Assembly: GCA_036925085.1 (NCBI GenBank)
Contig: JAUPFP010000040.1
Span: 1,627,384 to 1,691,383 of the forward strand
Reading direction: 5' to 3'
Length of the DNA: 64,000 nt
Source: Brachycybe producta
Lineage: Eukaryota > Arthropoda > Diplopoda > Playtdesmida > Andrognathidae
Below, piece by piece: positions 11,161-22,726 of this stretch (position 1 is the first letter of the stretch; each line of letters opens with the position of its first letter). Made by a program: the position numbers and the translations under genes. The notes beneath the pieces were generated by a model. The model was not told the origin of the DNA and made no database searches. It was given only the letters and a program-made list of their open reading frames with translations.

Positions 11161-11806
11161 CAGAAGCATACAGTTCCTACGGTTATTTCTTTGCCACTGA
11201 AACAAACTTAAGTGTGACCAGATGGGCCAATAAAATGCAAATGTTGTTCAGAGTTGGTTTAATTCTTGTCCAGCACACAGTACAATTAATTCATCACCAG
11301 AAATCCACAATAGTCACCAACAAAATAACTGTTCAAAACGTCTTTTAAAACAAATTTCAATTCAGAATGCACAAGATGGACTGAAACACAACTTTTGTCT
11401 TTTTAAGTTCAACTTTTTAATCCACAGAAAAATCATTATTCTCAAACTTTATATATTTGATTCTTTGTTTCCACTAACTAATATTTTGTAACCACCAACA
11501 AAAATTGAATTTCCCAGTTTTTCAGAAAATCAATTGTGGGTACTCTCCGAATTCAAACTAAATTGAAAATATAAAATTCAAATAGACCAATTGATTTAAA
11601 ATTGAGTTTCAACTTTCCAACTAAAAATAGGGTCCCCTAATATCCAGTTACATTTCTGATGACTAAATAAACAATGAAGCCAAATACAATGGTAAAAAAC
11701 GCCCTTAGGGTCATCAAAGACCTCATCACATGCATAAAAGCAAACCAACAAAAATAACAATAATAAAATGCTTAATATGAAATGTGTCCAAAAATGCATT
11801 ATTGCC
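11161..11806. other. Unassigned AT-rich sequence
   Basis: No repeat family, coding signal or RNA gene recognised. It ends at the TTA (11807-11809) duplicated by the C element. Confidence 0.4.
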
Positions 11807-11809
11807 TTA

Positions 11810-12112
11810 TACCTTGTACACACACACACATCAGTTAAATGAATTGAAATTAAATGTGTTTAGGTGACTTGTACGGAATCCAGTTAAGGACATGAACACC
11901 AAATAAAAATTGACTTTAATTATTAATATTTTAAATTGAAATTACTAAATCAATATTTTGTCAATAGTTTATATATTTATATTTAAGTATTAGCTCAATA
12001 TTTTCAGATTATTAACTGAATAAATTGAATTTGATGACATACATTCACAGGGCTCTGTAGAACACGTTTATTATTTAAATGCATTTAAATTATCAGGTGT
12101 GTGTAATAAGTA
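11810..12112. mobile_element. Family C MITE, copy 1, TTA target duplication
   Basis: A 303-bp AT-rich element starting TACCTTGTACACACA and ending GTGTAATAAGTA, flanked by TTA on both sides (11807-11809, 12113-12115). Conserved internal landmarks are ACGGAATCCAGTTAAGGAC, GGGCTCTGTAGAACACG and the palindrome ATTTAAATGCATTTAAAT. A 3-bp TTA duplication suggests PIF/Harbinger affiliation. Non-coding. Confidence 0.85.
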
Positions 12113-12198
12113 TTACACAAGTGGACACAAAAAAAAATTTAAAAATTGACCTCTGCAGTCACATTAACCATTCTCAAATGAACAATACTTTTTTTTAC

Positions 12199-12310
12199 GA
12201 TGCATTATGGGTAACACTTCCTATAGTTGAAACATAAATGAATGCATACATGTATTCCTTGTAAGTGCTGCTTGTTTTGTTTTTTTGCTGGAAGCTGTGA
12301 AAGTCCTTAT
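12199..12310. repeat. Dispersed repeat P, copy 2
   Basis: GATGCATTATGGGTAACACT..CATAAATGAATGCATACATG..CTTGTAAGTGCTGCTTG. Closest to the copy at 3.54 kb. Confidence 0.45.
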
Positions 12311-13454
12311 CAACGCAGCTCGGTTCTCAAATTTGGAACCGGTTTGCTAGTGGCCTCAAGTGTTCCTTTTGATTACTAACATCTCCTAAGTTGATAAACC
12401 CCCATCCAACATTCAGTTTTGTTTTAAAAATGCCCCCCCACCCACCTCTCTTCACACCTTTTAAATTCATCCATTTCTACTTTTGTTTTATCTTAATTTT
12501 GGTTCTAACATCTTTGCAAAGTTAATAATAATAACAACCCTTTTATTTTTAGAAAGAGGAAGAAAAAAAAAGGTCTCATTCAAATTCAACTTCTGCAAAA
12601 TGAGCAAATTTTGTGTTTTAATTGTGTCTTTTTCTAATCGTAATCATCAATGTTTGTTGAAGATAAGAAAGAGAAGGGAGAGTATGTGTGTGTGTGTCTA
12701 TGTATAAAAATTAAATTGGGGGTGGTGGGGAGGGTCATTATTAATGAGGAACATGTGTCCAAATCAACTGAAAATGAACACAGATAATGGTTAGAAAATA
12801 GAGAGAGAGAGAGAGAGACAGAGAGAACGAATTTTATCTTTTTTTAGAAAAGACAAAAAGTTGTCAAAAGTTGAGCAAGGCAACTGCCATCATCATCACT
12901 ACCACCACCGACACCAAACTTATTTCTATATATTGTATAATTGTATATTATTATTATACAAAGAGGATAAAATGGGGTGGGGGGAAAGGGGAGAAAGTAG
13001 GTGGTAGTTGGAAAATAAAGGGATGGAGAGGTTGATATACAAATGAAGGTCCTCCTCCTCCTCCTCCTTCCTATCTCAAATGCAAATATGAACAACTGAA
13101 GAGACGAGAAAATGTGTTGTAATTAAATATTCGAGCTGTGGACAGTTCGTTTCGTTGGCTAATAATTGCCTAATTGTAATTACAAATTGACTGGTTGTAT
13201 GCATGGTTGTAAATATATATATATATATTGAATATATGTGTGTCTGTTATTAGTAACATGAAACTTGTCCATTCGAATGTGTGTGTACGTATTTGTGTAT
13301 TAATTTTGAGATATGAGTTATGTGCGCGCGCCCGTGTTAGTTACATTTCGTGTGGGTGGTTCAGATCCACGGTCCACCCACTGATAGGCTTTTAGAGGCC
13401 ACTGACACCCGATGGCACACAACCACCCCCCAGAAGTGTCTATTTTCTAGTTTT
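12311..13454. other. Unassigned sequence with GA, TA and GGTGG runs
   Basis: Poly-C near 12433, GA repeat 12801-12820, CCTCCTCCTC at 13050 and a TA run at 13215-13228. The frames here are low complexity. No gene recognised. Confidence 0.4.
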
Positions 13455-13530
13455 GGCAATCCAATTTGCATTCTGCACTTGGATTTTTGTCCTTCTGCCT
13501 TAGGCCCTCCTCCATGGTTACTTGAAAAGA
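13455..13530 (+). mobile_element. LINE 3' UTR remnant
   Basis: AATTTGCATTCTGCACTTGG then TTGTCCTTCTGCCTTAGGCC matches the 3' end shared by the LINE fragments at 16.0, 20.2, 29.1 and 45.1 kb (GCACTTGGAT..TCCCTCTGCCATAGGCC). The terminal GCTTGCAGAGTA part is degraded. Confidence 0.55.
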
Positions 13531-13796
13531 TTTGTACAGACTAGCGATAATCGCTAGAAACAATTGCCGAGAAGCGATGTTTCTATAGTGGGGAAAACAA
13601 ATACAACCAGTAAAATGCGTTTTCAGTCCAAAAAAAAACTTCTTAGAGGCTAAGAAGTCAAACTAGCACCTAAAACTATTCTTAAGCAGGCCAGAAATCT
13701 AACCTCTCAAGGGTGCCCCCGACTTATCAAAATCTCAAGGGTTTAAGGTTCCAAACATAACGCTAACTAAACTAACTAAAGAACACAATAAAGATT

Positions 13797-14142
13797 TTGC
13801 ACACTGCCTGAAAAGTTAGCAATTTTGCACATGAAAGCTGGTGACTCAGCACATTGTCTAAATTTTTAGCATGCCATTGTGCACACTGCTAGTTTTTTTT
13901 TGTGCGAATTCCCTAGTGGTCCAAGGCAATCTTCACAAACATTGAATGTTTTTTTGTTGCAATTTTAGTTGATTATTCGCACTTTGCCCAGTTGATCGGT
14001 GAATTTGCATAATGCCTGTTTAATGTAAGCATTACTCAGATTGTCTAAAAGGCTATAAGTATTCTGCACATTGTCTAGTGTTTTAGACTTTATGGAGATT
14101 GTCTATTTGTTTTAGTAATTCTGAAAATTGTCTAAAATGTGT
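13797..14142. repeat. Degenerate short-period repeat region (GCACATTGTCTA-like)
   Basis: Variants of TTTTGCACATTGTCTAG recur irregularly (TTGCACACTGCCTG, CAGCACATTGTCTA, TCTGCACATTGTCTAG, GGAGATTGTCTA and others). It leads into a K-like right half at 14143. It reads as a decayed array related to family K. Confidence 0.4.
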
Positions 14143-14229
14143 CGAATTTTACAGTAGTCACTAGCAATTTGGTGGTTTTGCACATTGCCTGGTGATTTTG
14201 CAGAATCCCTGATTACGCACATTGACAGT
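14143..14229. repeat. Family K, diverged right half
   Basis: CACTAGCAATTTGGTGGTTTTGC.. then CATTGCCTG, GATTACGCACATTGACAGTA lines up with the right arm of K at 25.86-25.94 kb (GTTGATTGTTTTGCAG..GATTGACAGTA). Confidence 0.45.
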
Positions 14230-14502
14230 AACATATAATTTTATATAATTACAAATTTACTTATAATATTTATTTTTTTAAAATGAATTTTAATTTGCCA
14301 ATTTGCAACCCTTGAAAACCATCAAGGGTTGCTGGAGGACCAGCACAACCCCGGAGTCGACACCACTGTAGCCTCTAACTGGTTGCCTTTACACAGCAAC
14401 TATAGGTCCATAGCACACCAGAAAAAGAGAAATAGTATCCTTGTAGTGCTCTCAACCTTTTCAATATGCAACAAACCTAAGTTTATACTGTTTTTTTTTG
14501 TG

Positions 14503-14540
<38 letters not shown>

Positions 14541-15856
14541 AACGAAATGGAAACAAGAGTTGAAAAATATATGGAAATTTGTGGAAATTATTGAAATTCA
14601 GACTTTGTTTCATGTACATTCTGAAACAAATATTCAATTATAATAATAATATTCCGACTAAAAGTCGCCTCCATCTCAAATATCTTCTACCCTCTCTCTT
14701 TTTCTCTCTCTTTCTGTCTTTCGAAGCATTTACCAATACCACCCTGAAAAAACCTTTTACCCCCCCCCCCCCCCTCCTCCTTCCTACCTCTCTCTCCCTT
14801 ACAATTGAACATGCCTCAGTCAAAAAGACACACACTGAGAAACAAAACTGATAATGAGAACAAATTGTTTAGGTTGCTTTTGCCCATTTGTATTGTTTGT
14901 GTCCATTATGTTAATCGACACAAGTTTTGTTGTGTGTGTTGGCAGTTTGAGTAGGAAGAGGAGCAGTAGGAGGAGGAGGAGATGTAAATAAATAGCGGGA
15001 CTTTTTGAACAAAAATCTATTGTATACATTTGTGTTTGTTTAGAATAAAGATGAACAATTTTTTTTGTTGTCATATATATATATATATGCCAATATAGAT
15101 GTATGATATTGCCAACTGAAATTCTATAACCACCATTCACCACCCAAATTCTCTTTTTCTCTGTTTGGACCTCCACATCGACCCCACCCACCTCAACCTT
15201 TATGGAAAATAAAATTTGCATAAAGCAATTTTTGTTCTCTTCAAGTGACAAGACTTGTTTAGTATTAAACGAACATAATGGACCACCATCATTTAAATAT
15301 TTTTTGGTTGTTTGTTGAAGGGGGGAGTGGTGGGGGGTGAGAGTTGAAATGAGAGGACTTCCTCCTCCTCCTCCCATCTTTCCCTCCCTCCCCTCCATCA
15401 AAGCTTTTTGATAATATTAATATATATTGACTTTTAACTAATTATACAAGACCGAAAAATATTTTAAAATTGAACTTCATTTATTGAATAGAAGAGAAAA
15501 ATAAACATTAAAAATGTTTTTTTGAATATAGTAGACTTGGATATATATTGCACACACCGCGCTCACAATTTATAAATGTTTCAATAGACAAAAACATGTT
15601 TTCCAATACAAAGAATAGAAAATTAAAAAGGAAAAACAAAATCAATGAAATTATTTAGAGCAGGCCTTTTGCACACAACATGGCGGCCACCACTGGGAAT
15701 TATTTAGGAAATTATTTTAGAAATAATTGTATAATTTTATTTTATTTATAAATTTATAAATAAATCTTATTGGCTGGGAAAATATAAACAAACAAAAAAT
15801 TCTTGACTGTTACAAGATTTGGCTATCTTGTATATAGTCTTTTTAAAACTTTTTTT
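14230..15856. other. Unassigned sequence with CT tracts and poly-C
   Basis: A CT microsatellite at 14503-14541, CT/TTTC runs to about 14720, a poly-C run at 14761-14774 and GGAGGA repeats near 14965. The minus-strand frame at 14.8-15.4 kb is compositionally biased with no recognisable domain, and I do not support it as a gene. ATGGCGGCC at 15681 is one of several isolated YY1-like motifs. Confidence 0.4.
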
Positions 15857-15860
15857 GGCT

Positions 15861-16052
15861 TCAGGCTATTGATGACGTCATTAATGAATTGTGAATTTAA
15901 ATTTATATATATTTTTTATATTTGCAATGCAAAGTTATTATTTTTTGTAGTTATTATATATTGACAATGCATCTTTTCAGCACTTGGATCTTAAAATCCC
16001 TCTGTCACAGGCCAGCCAGATGCTTGCAGAATATTTTTTGTAATTGTAATAG
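15861..16052 (+). mobile_element. LINE 3' end fragment
   Basis: Contains the shared 3' UTR blocks GGCTATTGATGACGTCATTA, TTATATATTGACAATGCATC, CAGCACTTGGATCTTAAAAT and a final GATGCTTGCAGAATATTTTTT, followed by a TTGTAATTGTAAT tail. The 5' part is missing, as is usual for truncated LINE insertions. Confidence 0.75.
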
Positions 16053-16066
16053 GTGACCAAGCCTAA

Positions 16067-16375
16067 TACCTTCCTTGCACACACACTTGAGATAAATTGA
16101 TTCAATTTAAATGTGTTTAGATGAATTATACGGAATCTAGTTAAGGACATGAACCAAATAAAAATTGACTTTATTATTAATATTTTAAATTGAAATACTA
16201 AATCAATATTTTATCAATAGTTTATATAATTATATCTGAGTATTGACTCAATATTTTCAGATTATTAACTGAATAAATTGAATTCGACGACATATTGTTT
16301 GTTTGTCCTTCACACGGCTCTGTAGAACACGTTTATTATTTAAATGCATTTAAATTATCAGGTTGTGTACTAGGT
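16067..16375. mobile_element. Family C MITE, copy 2
   Basis: Starts TACCTTCCTTGCACACACAC, only 14 bp after the LINE tail, and ends GTTGTGTACTAGGT with the last bases diverged. The internal landmarks are the same as in copy 1. Confidence 0.8.
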
Positions 16376-17091
16376 GTGTGCTTTTGTTTAATTAATTACC
16401 TTTTAATTAAGTATCACCACCCGACCCGTGGTGCACGTCTTCGGGGTAAAATGGCCCGAGTTGTATACAAGCCTGATTTAAAAAAGGTTGGGTGGGGATT
16501 TAAGGGGTGGTGGATAAAAGGTGGGGTTGGGGGGAGGCCCAATGGGGAGCCCTTTTTTGATTACATGCTCCATTTGATATGCGGACTCAATTCATTTTTT
16601 GTGTGTGTGTTTTCGCCATTTTACTCCATGACAATTTCATTTCTTGAGAGTTGTGATCAAAGAGTTCACTCAATCAAGGAATTGAAATAAAAAATTCATT
16701 CCCTTGGTTTTTTTTAATAAATTTTTTCTATAAAAAAATTCTCTTTGATGATTGAATCCTTTTTTTTTTTACTCCATTCAATATCATATGATGATGATTA
16801 TTTCCGTTTGAAATTCATGTCACACCATTTTTTTAAGAGTTTGTAAAGGTGTGTAGTGTAGGATGGGTGGGAGTGTGTCTGTCAGTGTAGGAAAAATTAA
16901 ACAGAATATCATGATCAGTGTACAGGAGTTGGTGGTGACTAATGAACTCTTTTTTTTAATATATGAATTCACAAATAAATGTGTTAACCATAACAGAAAG
17001 TTCACATAAAAAACTTACATATAGTTTTTCCATTTTGTTCAGAAACAATTATTGTTGAGAACAATAAAAGACTTCTGAAATTTTTTTTTTC
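16376..17091. other. Unassigned stretch, one open frame of no recognised family
   Basis: A 131-codon frame covers 16295-16690 but overlaps the C element and includes GGTGG low-complexity runs, so it is not supported. The rest is T-rich. Confidence 0.4.
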
Positions 17092-17104
17092 TTAGAAACT
17101 AGAA
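17092..17104 (+). repeat. TTAGAAACTAGAA motif (family F core), isolated
   Basis: The 13-bp string TTAGAAACTAGAA followed by TAGTA, identical to the core found inside family F and at about ten other places in the window. No F ends were found around it. Confidence 0.4.
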
Positions 17105-17163
17105 TAGTAGATGAGAATATGGAGAAAAAAAATCTTATTATGATATAAAAATTAATATTCTAT

Positions 17164-17280
17164 TACTACTGGGGTAACCAACAGTCATAAATGACGGGCG
17201 CAAAACTCTAGTTTAATTTTGCTACTAAAATTATTTAACTACTAGTGGGGTAACCCGTCATAAATGACGGGAGCAAAATT
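17164..17280. repeat. Pair of ~77-bp direct repeats (GGGGTAAC..AAATGACGGG)
   Basis: TACTACTGGGGTAACC..GTCATAAATGACGGGCGCAAAA recurs ~75 bp later as CTAGTGGGGTAACCCGTCAT..GACGGGAGCAAAA. Each includes a small CCGTCATAAATGACGG hairpin. Confidence 0.5.
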
Positions 17281-17282
17281 CA

Positions 17283-17364
17283 CAGGCAATTGTGCCCTGC
17301 TTTAGAATTTCTTTTCCTCCGCCCTTTTATGACGTCAGACCGAGTAACAAACCAATTAGAAATG
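17283..17364. mobile_element. Family A2 MITE, left part only
   Basis: CAGGCAATTGTGCCCTG.. CTCCGCCCTTTTATGACGTC ..AACAAACCAATTAGAAATGA matches the left half of A2 at 58.9 kb. The right half is absent. Confidence 0.55.
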
Positions 17365-17369
17365 AGAGT

Positions 17370-17725
17370 TCACTTCAAGGCTACCCCACTAGTAAGAGGG
17401 ACTTGTGGATTGTGGATTAAGAGTGCTGAGTGTGCCAACGTTGGGTGCTGGAAACCAGCTTATTGTCCTTCACCCCAGTTCACTCAAAGACTAACTACTA
17501 GTTACATTAATTTGTGAATATCATACCCCACCCCGTACTTTGCAGTGCCCAGTGTGCCAGTGCTATGTGCACAAGACAAGATTATCATCTTCCACCTCAG
17601 TTTACTTCAAAGCTACCCCCCCTCCTTGTGGATTTTGCACTTGAGTGAATGTACTTACAAGTGGCTAATGTGCCAGTGCTAAGGTGCCAAAAGACCAGAC
17701 TGTGTGATCCTACAGCCCAATTGAA
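17370..17725. repeat. Degenerate ~150-bp tandem repeat, about 2.5 units
   Basis: Blocks recur in order: GTGTGCCA-TGCT, CAAGA or CCAG, TTATC or TATTGTCCTTC, CCTCAGTTTACTTCAAAG, CTACCCC, CTTGTGGATT. Similarity between units is moderate. Confidence 0.4.
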
Positions 17726-18729
17726 CAAACGTATTGTCCATTTTCAACCCTTGTGGATTGAAAATAATTTTAATTCTCTTAACATCGAGTTTGACTACCT
17801 GTACTCAAGACACGTTACAATCATAGGTACCACGGTATGTTACCATGGCAACTCACACGCGTCCCACCCGATTTCACACATTATCATCATCATCAACATG
17901 GCTGAATAATTTCGCGTTTGCTTTTTTTTCTCTCTCTCAAAGAGAGAGGTTTTGATAGAGAAGGGAGGAGGAGGAGGAGGAGGGAGGAAACGTGTGTTCA
18001 CATAGAAAGTTTATTTCGACGATGATACATCCATCCATCCATCCGTTCATGCATAACCATTTGCAATAGAACTTTTATGCAGTCCAACCATCCATCCATC
18101 CACACATATGACAAATACAGTCACACACATAAGACATACAGACAAACAGATTCATTGTCTCTGACCATTTGTTAATTTTGTCTCTCTCTCTCTCTCTCTC
18201 TAATGGTCAACATTTTACAACTGCGCTCCCCCCATTCTTCCACCAAAATGTCCACACTTTTGCCAGTTGCCACCACAAACTGATCAATTAAAATTGAAAA
18301 ACAGAAAGTTTTCAGTTAATAAAACATGGTTTTTTTCTCTTCTCTTCTTCAAAACCCTTAGTTTTTGAGGCTATCCTCAAATGTGCGGTGTGTGACTTCT
18401 TTCTTTTCTTTATTATTTAAATATTGTCCAGTTGTCCACCAAAACCAAGCTCAAAATGGGTGGTGGCGGTGGTGTTGGACGGAGGAGGAGGAAGAGGAGG
18501 TTGGAGGGATTGCCCAATTGCCACTCCATTTACATGTATAGAAAAGAAGAAAAAAACAGATATATCTATAGATACATAGGAGGTGTGTAAATATATGTAA
18601 ATGATGCCTTAATTAAGGGCCAATGCATTCATTAAGAGACATTTCCTATTAACAGTAATTGTCACTTCAGTTAATTATACCCTTGTGAGTTTGCAAAATG
18701 GGTTTGCAAGTATTTTTTAACAAACAAGT

Positions 18730-18731
<2 letters not shown>
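17726..18731. other. Unassigned stretch with GAGG, CATC and CT repeats
   Basis: A CTCTCTC/GAGAGAG inverted pair at 17930-17950, GGAGGAGGAGG at 17965, (CATC)n at 18030-18045 and 18085-18100 and CT repeat 18181-18201. No gene seen. Confidence 0.4.

Positions 18732-18804
<73 letters not shown>
18732..18804. repeat. (CT)n microsatellite, ~72 bp
   Basis: About 36 uninterrupted CT units, one of the longest pure runs in the window. The Ser-Leu and Arg-Glu open frames across it are artefacts. Confidence 0.95.
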
Positions 18805-18807
<3 letters not shown>

Positions 18808-19024
18808 ATATCTCTTTTTCTCTATCTTCAATTCCTTATTAGTGAAAGACAAATTGCAATGGGCTAATATTATACCATTTATATTATAACGCCTACAATT
18901 GAAAATCTATGTGTTTTATGTGTCATGGGCGCCCAAAATCCATAAAAGGACACTCAACACTATTTCCGGTTCATTGAGCAGAAACCGTAATTCTGAGGCT
19001 TGTGAAAAAGAAGAGACAGAAATC

Positions 19025-19040
19025 TATCTCTCTCTCTTTT

Positions 19041-19081
<41 letters not shown>
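19025..19081. repeat. CT-rich microsatellite
   Basis: CTCTCT runs interrupted by TTTTCTAT, ending in CTCTTTCC. Confidence 0.9.
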
Positions 19082-19083
<2 letters not shown>

Positions 19084-19395
19084 ACATACCACTGTTATAT
19101 CAACTATCTTTTTTTTTCAAACTTGCTGAATAAATGTCAAATTTTTAACAAGAGAGACAAAATTTCACTACGAGTAGCCATTTGCTAAATATGCAAATGA
19201 AACTGGAACAATAGAATAGAACTCCAATAAATATTTGTCTTGTGTTTCGGAAAAAAAAAACAGACATTTTTTTTTAGAAACTAGAAAGATAAATCAATAA
19301 CTTAAAACAGCCTAAAAACAGATATTTTAATGTTTAAATCTTTTAAAATAAAACTTTTTCTAAGAATCTACAAAAAATGGTTGCTCAATCACATA

Positions 19396-19545
19396 AGACG
19401 AGGCGCAAACTATAGGTAACAATGCAAGCTTGCAACCAGCAACTGTTGCTCGTGACACTATCACTAGTGCCACCAACTGTATTTGCAGACACCGCCAAAT
19501 TGGTAGTTGGCAACTGTAGTTAAGTTGATATTGCCTCTGCTCAAA
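19396..19545. mobile_element. Family E element, partial copy
   Basis: GGCGCAAACTATAGGTAACA, then CTTGCAACCAGCAACTGTTG, ACTAGTGCCACCAAC and GGTAGTTGGCAACTGTAG align with the two units at 54.46-54.95 kb. It lacks the right terminus. Confidence 0.6.
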
Positions 19546-19556
19546 TTGTACACCTG

Positions 19557-19857
19557 TGCCTTGTACACATACACATGAGCTAAATGAATTCAAATTAAAT
19601 GTGTTTAGTTGAATTATACGGAATCCTGTTAAGGACATGAACCCAAATAAAAATTGACTTTATTAATTCATATTTTAAATTGAAATACTAAATCAATATT
19701 TTGTCAATAGTTTATATAAATTATATTTAAGTATTAACTCAATTATTTTCAGATTATTAACTGAATAAATTGAATTCGACATATTGTCCGTTTGCCCTTC
19801 ACAGGGCTCTGTAGAACGTGTTTAATATTTAAATGCATTTAACTGTGTATGTGTGTC
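19557..19857. mobile_element. Family C MITE, copy 3 (eroded ends)
   Basis: GCCTTGTACACATACACATG through ATTTAAATGCATTTAACTGT. The interior is conserved. Both termini are diverged, so no target duplication can be read. Confidence 0.8.
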
Positions 19858-19989
19858 AAAGGTATAATAGTATTTTCATATTTGTATGGTTTAAGAAAAA
19901 ATTCTACGTGGTCAATGTCCCAAACCACAATCAAGTGATATATGTAAAGCATTGTATTTGGGAAGAGGGGTGACCCACCCCACTCAAGG

Positions 19990-20300
19990 AAAATTAGAGA
20001 GATTTTTGCCAACACCGTTCCGTTTTCGATGTTCCGTACTGTTTCCGAGGGTTATACGACAATGGAATTGCTCTTCCTAAACAGGGCTATTGATGATGTC
20101 ATTAATGAATTGTGGGTTTAAATTTTCATGACTGCATTTATATTGTTTTATTATATTTGCAATGCACAGGTTATTTTATCTTGTAAGTTATTATATATTG
20201 ACAATGCATCTTTTGCAGCACTTGGATCTTAAGGTCCCTCTGCCATAGGCCAACCGGCTGCTTGCAAGAGTATTTTTTTTTTGTAATTGTAATTGTAAGC
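19990..20300 (+). mobile_element. LINE 3' end with decayed ORF C-terminus
   Basis: The first ~90 bp translate, after a frame shift, to VLFPRVIRQWNCSS and a stop, equivalent to SFVPRAIRQWNAL in the 44.9 kb copy. This F-x-PR-x-IRxWN motif is characteristic of the extreme C-terminus of many non-LTR reverse transcriptases. It is followed by the shared 3' UTR and a tail of TTTGTAATTGTAATTGTAA. 5' truncated and non-functional. Confidence 0.75.
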
Positions 20301-20881
20301 TATTTTCAAATATCTTGGCCATAAAAATACATTTATCCAGCAGTTCTTTACTATTCTAGTTTTTTTTTTCAAAAAAAAAATCCTACTTTCAATTTCTTTC
20401 TTAAAAATTATAATATTTGCATTTATATTTAATTTTGCAATATATTTTTTTTTTAAAAAAGAAATTAAGCAGATGTTGTTGTGTTATCATTATAATTGTT
20501 ATATTAAAAACATGAAATTAAAGCAGCTGGATGGCAAGAAAGGAAACTCCTCCCCCCACCACTACCATCACCATCACTTTTCAACCCTCCACCCACCGAC
20601 CCCTCTTCTTAGATATATAAATGAATGATGTGTGTTTTATTTTTCAAAATAATAATTACAAATACAAATTCAAGACAAGTACAGAAAATGAAGAAAAAAT
20701 TTGAAGAGATGAAAAGAGGATGTAAATTTCAAATGTCCAGACAAAATGACAAAACAACATTGTTGTATTTCCTTTTTTTTTTGCTTTACCATTCATTATT
20801 TGCAAAATTACTTTTAATAACAGCAAACTAAAATACTCATTTGCTATTGGACGAAAAAGTTTCTTAGGAGTTTCTCTCTTC

Positions 20882-21111
20882 TACTCTCTCTCTCTCTCTC
20901 TCTCTCGCTCTCTCTCTCTCTCCCTCTCCCTCTGTCTCTCCCTCTCCCTCTCTCTCTCCCTCTCCCTCTCCCTCTGTCTCTCTCTCTCCCTCTGTCTCTC
21001 TCTCTCCCTCTGTCTCTCTCTCTCCCTCTGTCTCTCCCTTTTTCTTTCTTTTTCTCTCTCTCTCTCTCTCTCCCCCTTTTTCTTTCTCTCTCTCTCCCTC
21101 TTTCTCTCTCT
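20882..21111. repeat. Compound CT-rich microsatellite, ~230 bp
   Basis: Mixed CTCTCC, CTGTCTC and CTTTTTCTTT units. It runs directly into the C element that follows, whose TACCTTG start is missing. Three overlapping Arg-Glu-rich frames on the minus strand are translations of this tract. Confidence 0.9.
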
Positions 21112-21405
21112 GTACACACATGAGTTAAATGAATTCAAATGAAATGTGTTTAGGTGAATTATACGGAATCCAGTTAAGGACATAAACCCAAATAAAAATT
21201 GACTTTATTAATATTTTAAACTGAAATACTAACTCAATATTTTGTCAATAGTTTATATATTTATATTTAAGTATTAACTCAATATTTTCAGATTATTAAC
21301 TGAATATAAATTGAATTCGACATATTGTTTGTTTGTCCTTCACAGGGCTCTGTAGGACACGTTTATTATTTAAATGTATTTAAATTATCAGGTGTCTACT
21401 AGGTA
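21112..21405. mobile_element. Family C MITE, copy 4 (left end lost to CT tract)
   Basis: Begins TGTACACACATGAGTTAAAT immediately after the CT tract and ends GTCTACTAGGTA, followed by TTA. The terminal ~5 bp on the left are replaced by microsatellite. Confidence 0.85.
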
Positions 21406-21488
21406 TTAGTCTCCAACACATAATAATGAATTTAACAAAAAATGACTTGGATAACTATTACTGGAGATTGTCATTGTCAATCAGTAAC

Positions 21489-21720
21489 TTAAAGGTGGTT
21501 GACTAGATATTTATTTTGTTTTTGTCCTCACAGAAGGCGCGCGCGCGCCTGCGTGGCTATTATGTTCTGTATTAGGCCCCCTCCCTCTCCCCCCCCCCCC
21601 ACGTGTGGGTTTGAGACAACTTCCAGATTAAACTTTTTATGGATATGTTATGGATTGTTTTGTTATGGATTGTTTCCATGAAATGTTAATGGAAAAACCC
21701 CCAAAATGGGTCATGGGACA
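21489..21720. mobile_element. Family F element, left portion
   Basis: TTAA then AGGTGGTTGACTAGATATTTATTTTGTTT and TGTCCTCACAGAAGGCGCGC match the left ends at 59.45 and 61.10 kb. The ATTAATGGAAAAACC block near 21690 also recurs. The right terminus was not located with confidence. Confidence 0.55.
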
Positions 21721-21876
21721 TTAAAAATGGCTTTGGACCCATGAATCCAAATAGGAAAATCAACAGTCAACATTGAACTTCAATTATGAAGTAAATAATG
21801 AAAAAGCTCAAATTTTATTAAGCAAAAACGTTTAAAAAAATTGAGACTTTTTATTCAGAGTTAGTCAATTATAGGC

Positions 21877-22001
21877 TGTGAGGTTCGACGTTGAAAAAGG
21901 CGGAGCATGTGACGTCAGACTACATAACCAACGAATTAGAAGTAGCGTTCGTCATAAAAAGGGCGGAGCCAACTTGTGTTCGTCCCGATTTCTAAATGCC
22001 T
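21877..22001. mobile_element. Family A MITE, right half
   Basis: From GTGAGGTTCGACGTTGAAAA to ATTTCTAAATGCCTGT, including TGACGTCA at 21910-21917. The left half is absent. Confidence 0.75.
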
Positions 22002-22344
22002 GTCTGTGTCTAGCGCCGCTCGTATTTACCCGCTCGTATTGTCCCGTTTTTGTCTCAAAGAAATATATGGTCAGCCTATAGTCAATGACACACACCAAAA
22101 GGAGAAAGGCTCCTTGTACCGGTTTCACCACAGCCAAGTGGATCATCAATAAGTTTTAACTCCAACATACCAAATTAATAGGCCATAGGTTTCACCATTT
22201 TATAAATGTTTTACTTCAGTTTGATAAAAGTGCAAAACAAAAATCCATATATACCTTGGTCCAAACAACACTGAAAAAAGTCCTTGCACTTTCAAATTGC
22301 CATAAAAATATGTTTAGTTCTGCATTTCCTAGGTTGGTTGCTTC

Positions 22345-22519
22345 TAGGCTTGCCACCTTTTCTTCATTTGTGGAGGACATGATGCAGTCCTCCATTCGGA
22401 GGGAATGTCTTCCGACCAGAACCGTCCTTCACAAAGGCAAACATCTCCTGGATGGTCCTGGCCGGGAGGACATTCCCTCCGAATTTGAGGATTGTCCTCC
22501 ACAGGTGGCAGCAAGCCTA
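22345..22519. mobile_element. Family B hAT-like MITE, copy 2, perfect 8-bp duplication
   Basis: A 175-bp element, TAGGCTTGCCACC...GCAAGCCTA, flanked by GTTGCTTC on both sides (22337-22344 and 22520-22527). The inner repeats GAGGACATG, CAGTCCTCC, GGAGGACATTC form a palindrome. The 137-codon frame spanning it is not a gene. Confidence 0.9.
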
Positions 22520-22726
22520 GTTGCTTCTGACAAAACTTTTGTCAATTTTAATTTCAATTGCGGCAATTTTTATCAACTTTCGATCGAAGTTGTGCATGAA
22601 GGCAAACAACTTCGAAAAAAAAAAAAGAAGAAATTTAAAATGTTAGAAACTAGAATAGTAAATAAATAAATGTGACTAAAAGTGTTCTCCTGACGCCATC
22701 TTACAAAATAAACTTCTAATACTTTA

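Noticed and set aside
14820..15401. 193-codon minus-strand frame with His/Thr-rich and Leu-rich parts
   Set aside because: It spans TA, GGAGGA and CCTCCT repeats, and no domain or splice signals were recognised.
16295..16690. 131-codon plus-strand frame
   Set aside because: It starts inside a family C element and includes GGTGGG low complexity, with no recognisable protein family.
22256..22669. 137-codon plus-strand frame
   Set aside because: Most of it lies across the family B MITE, whose palindromic sequence explains the open frame.
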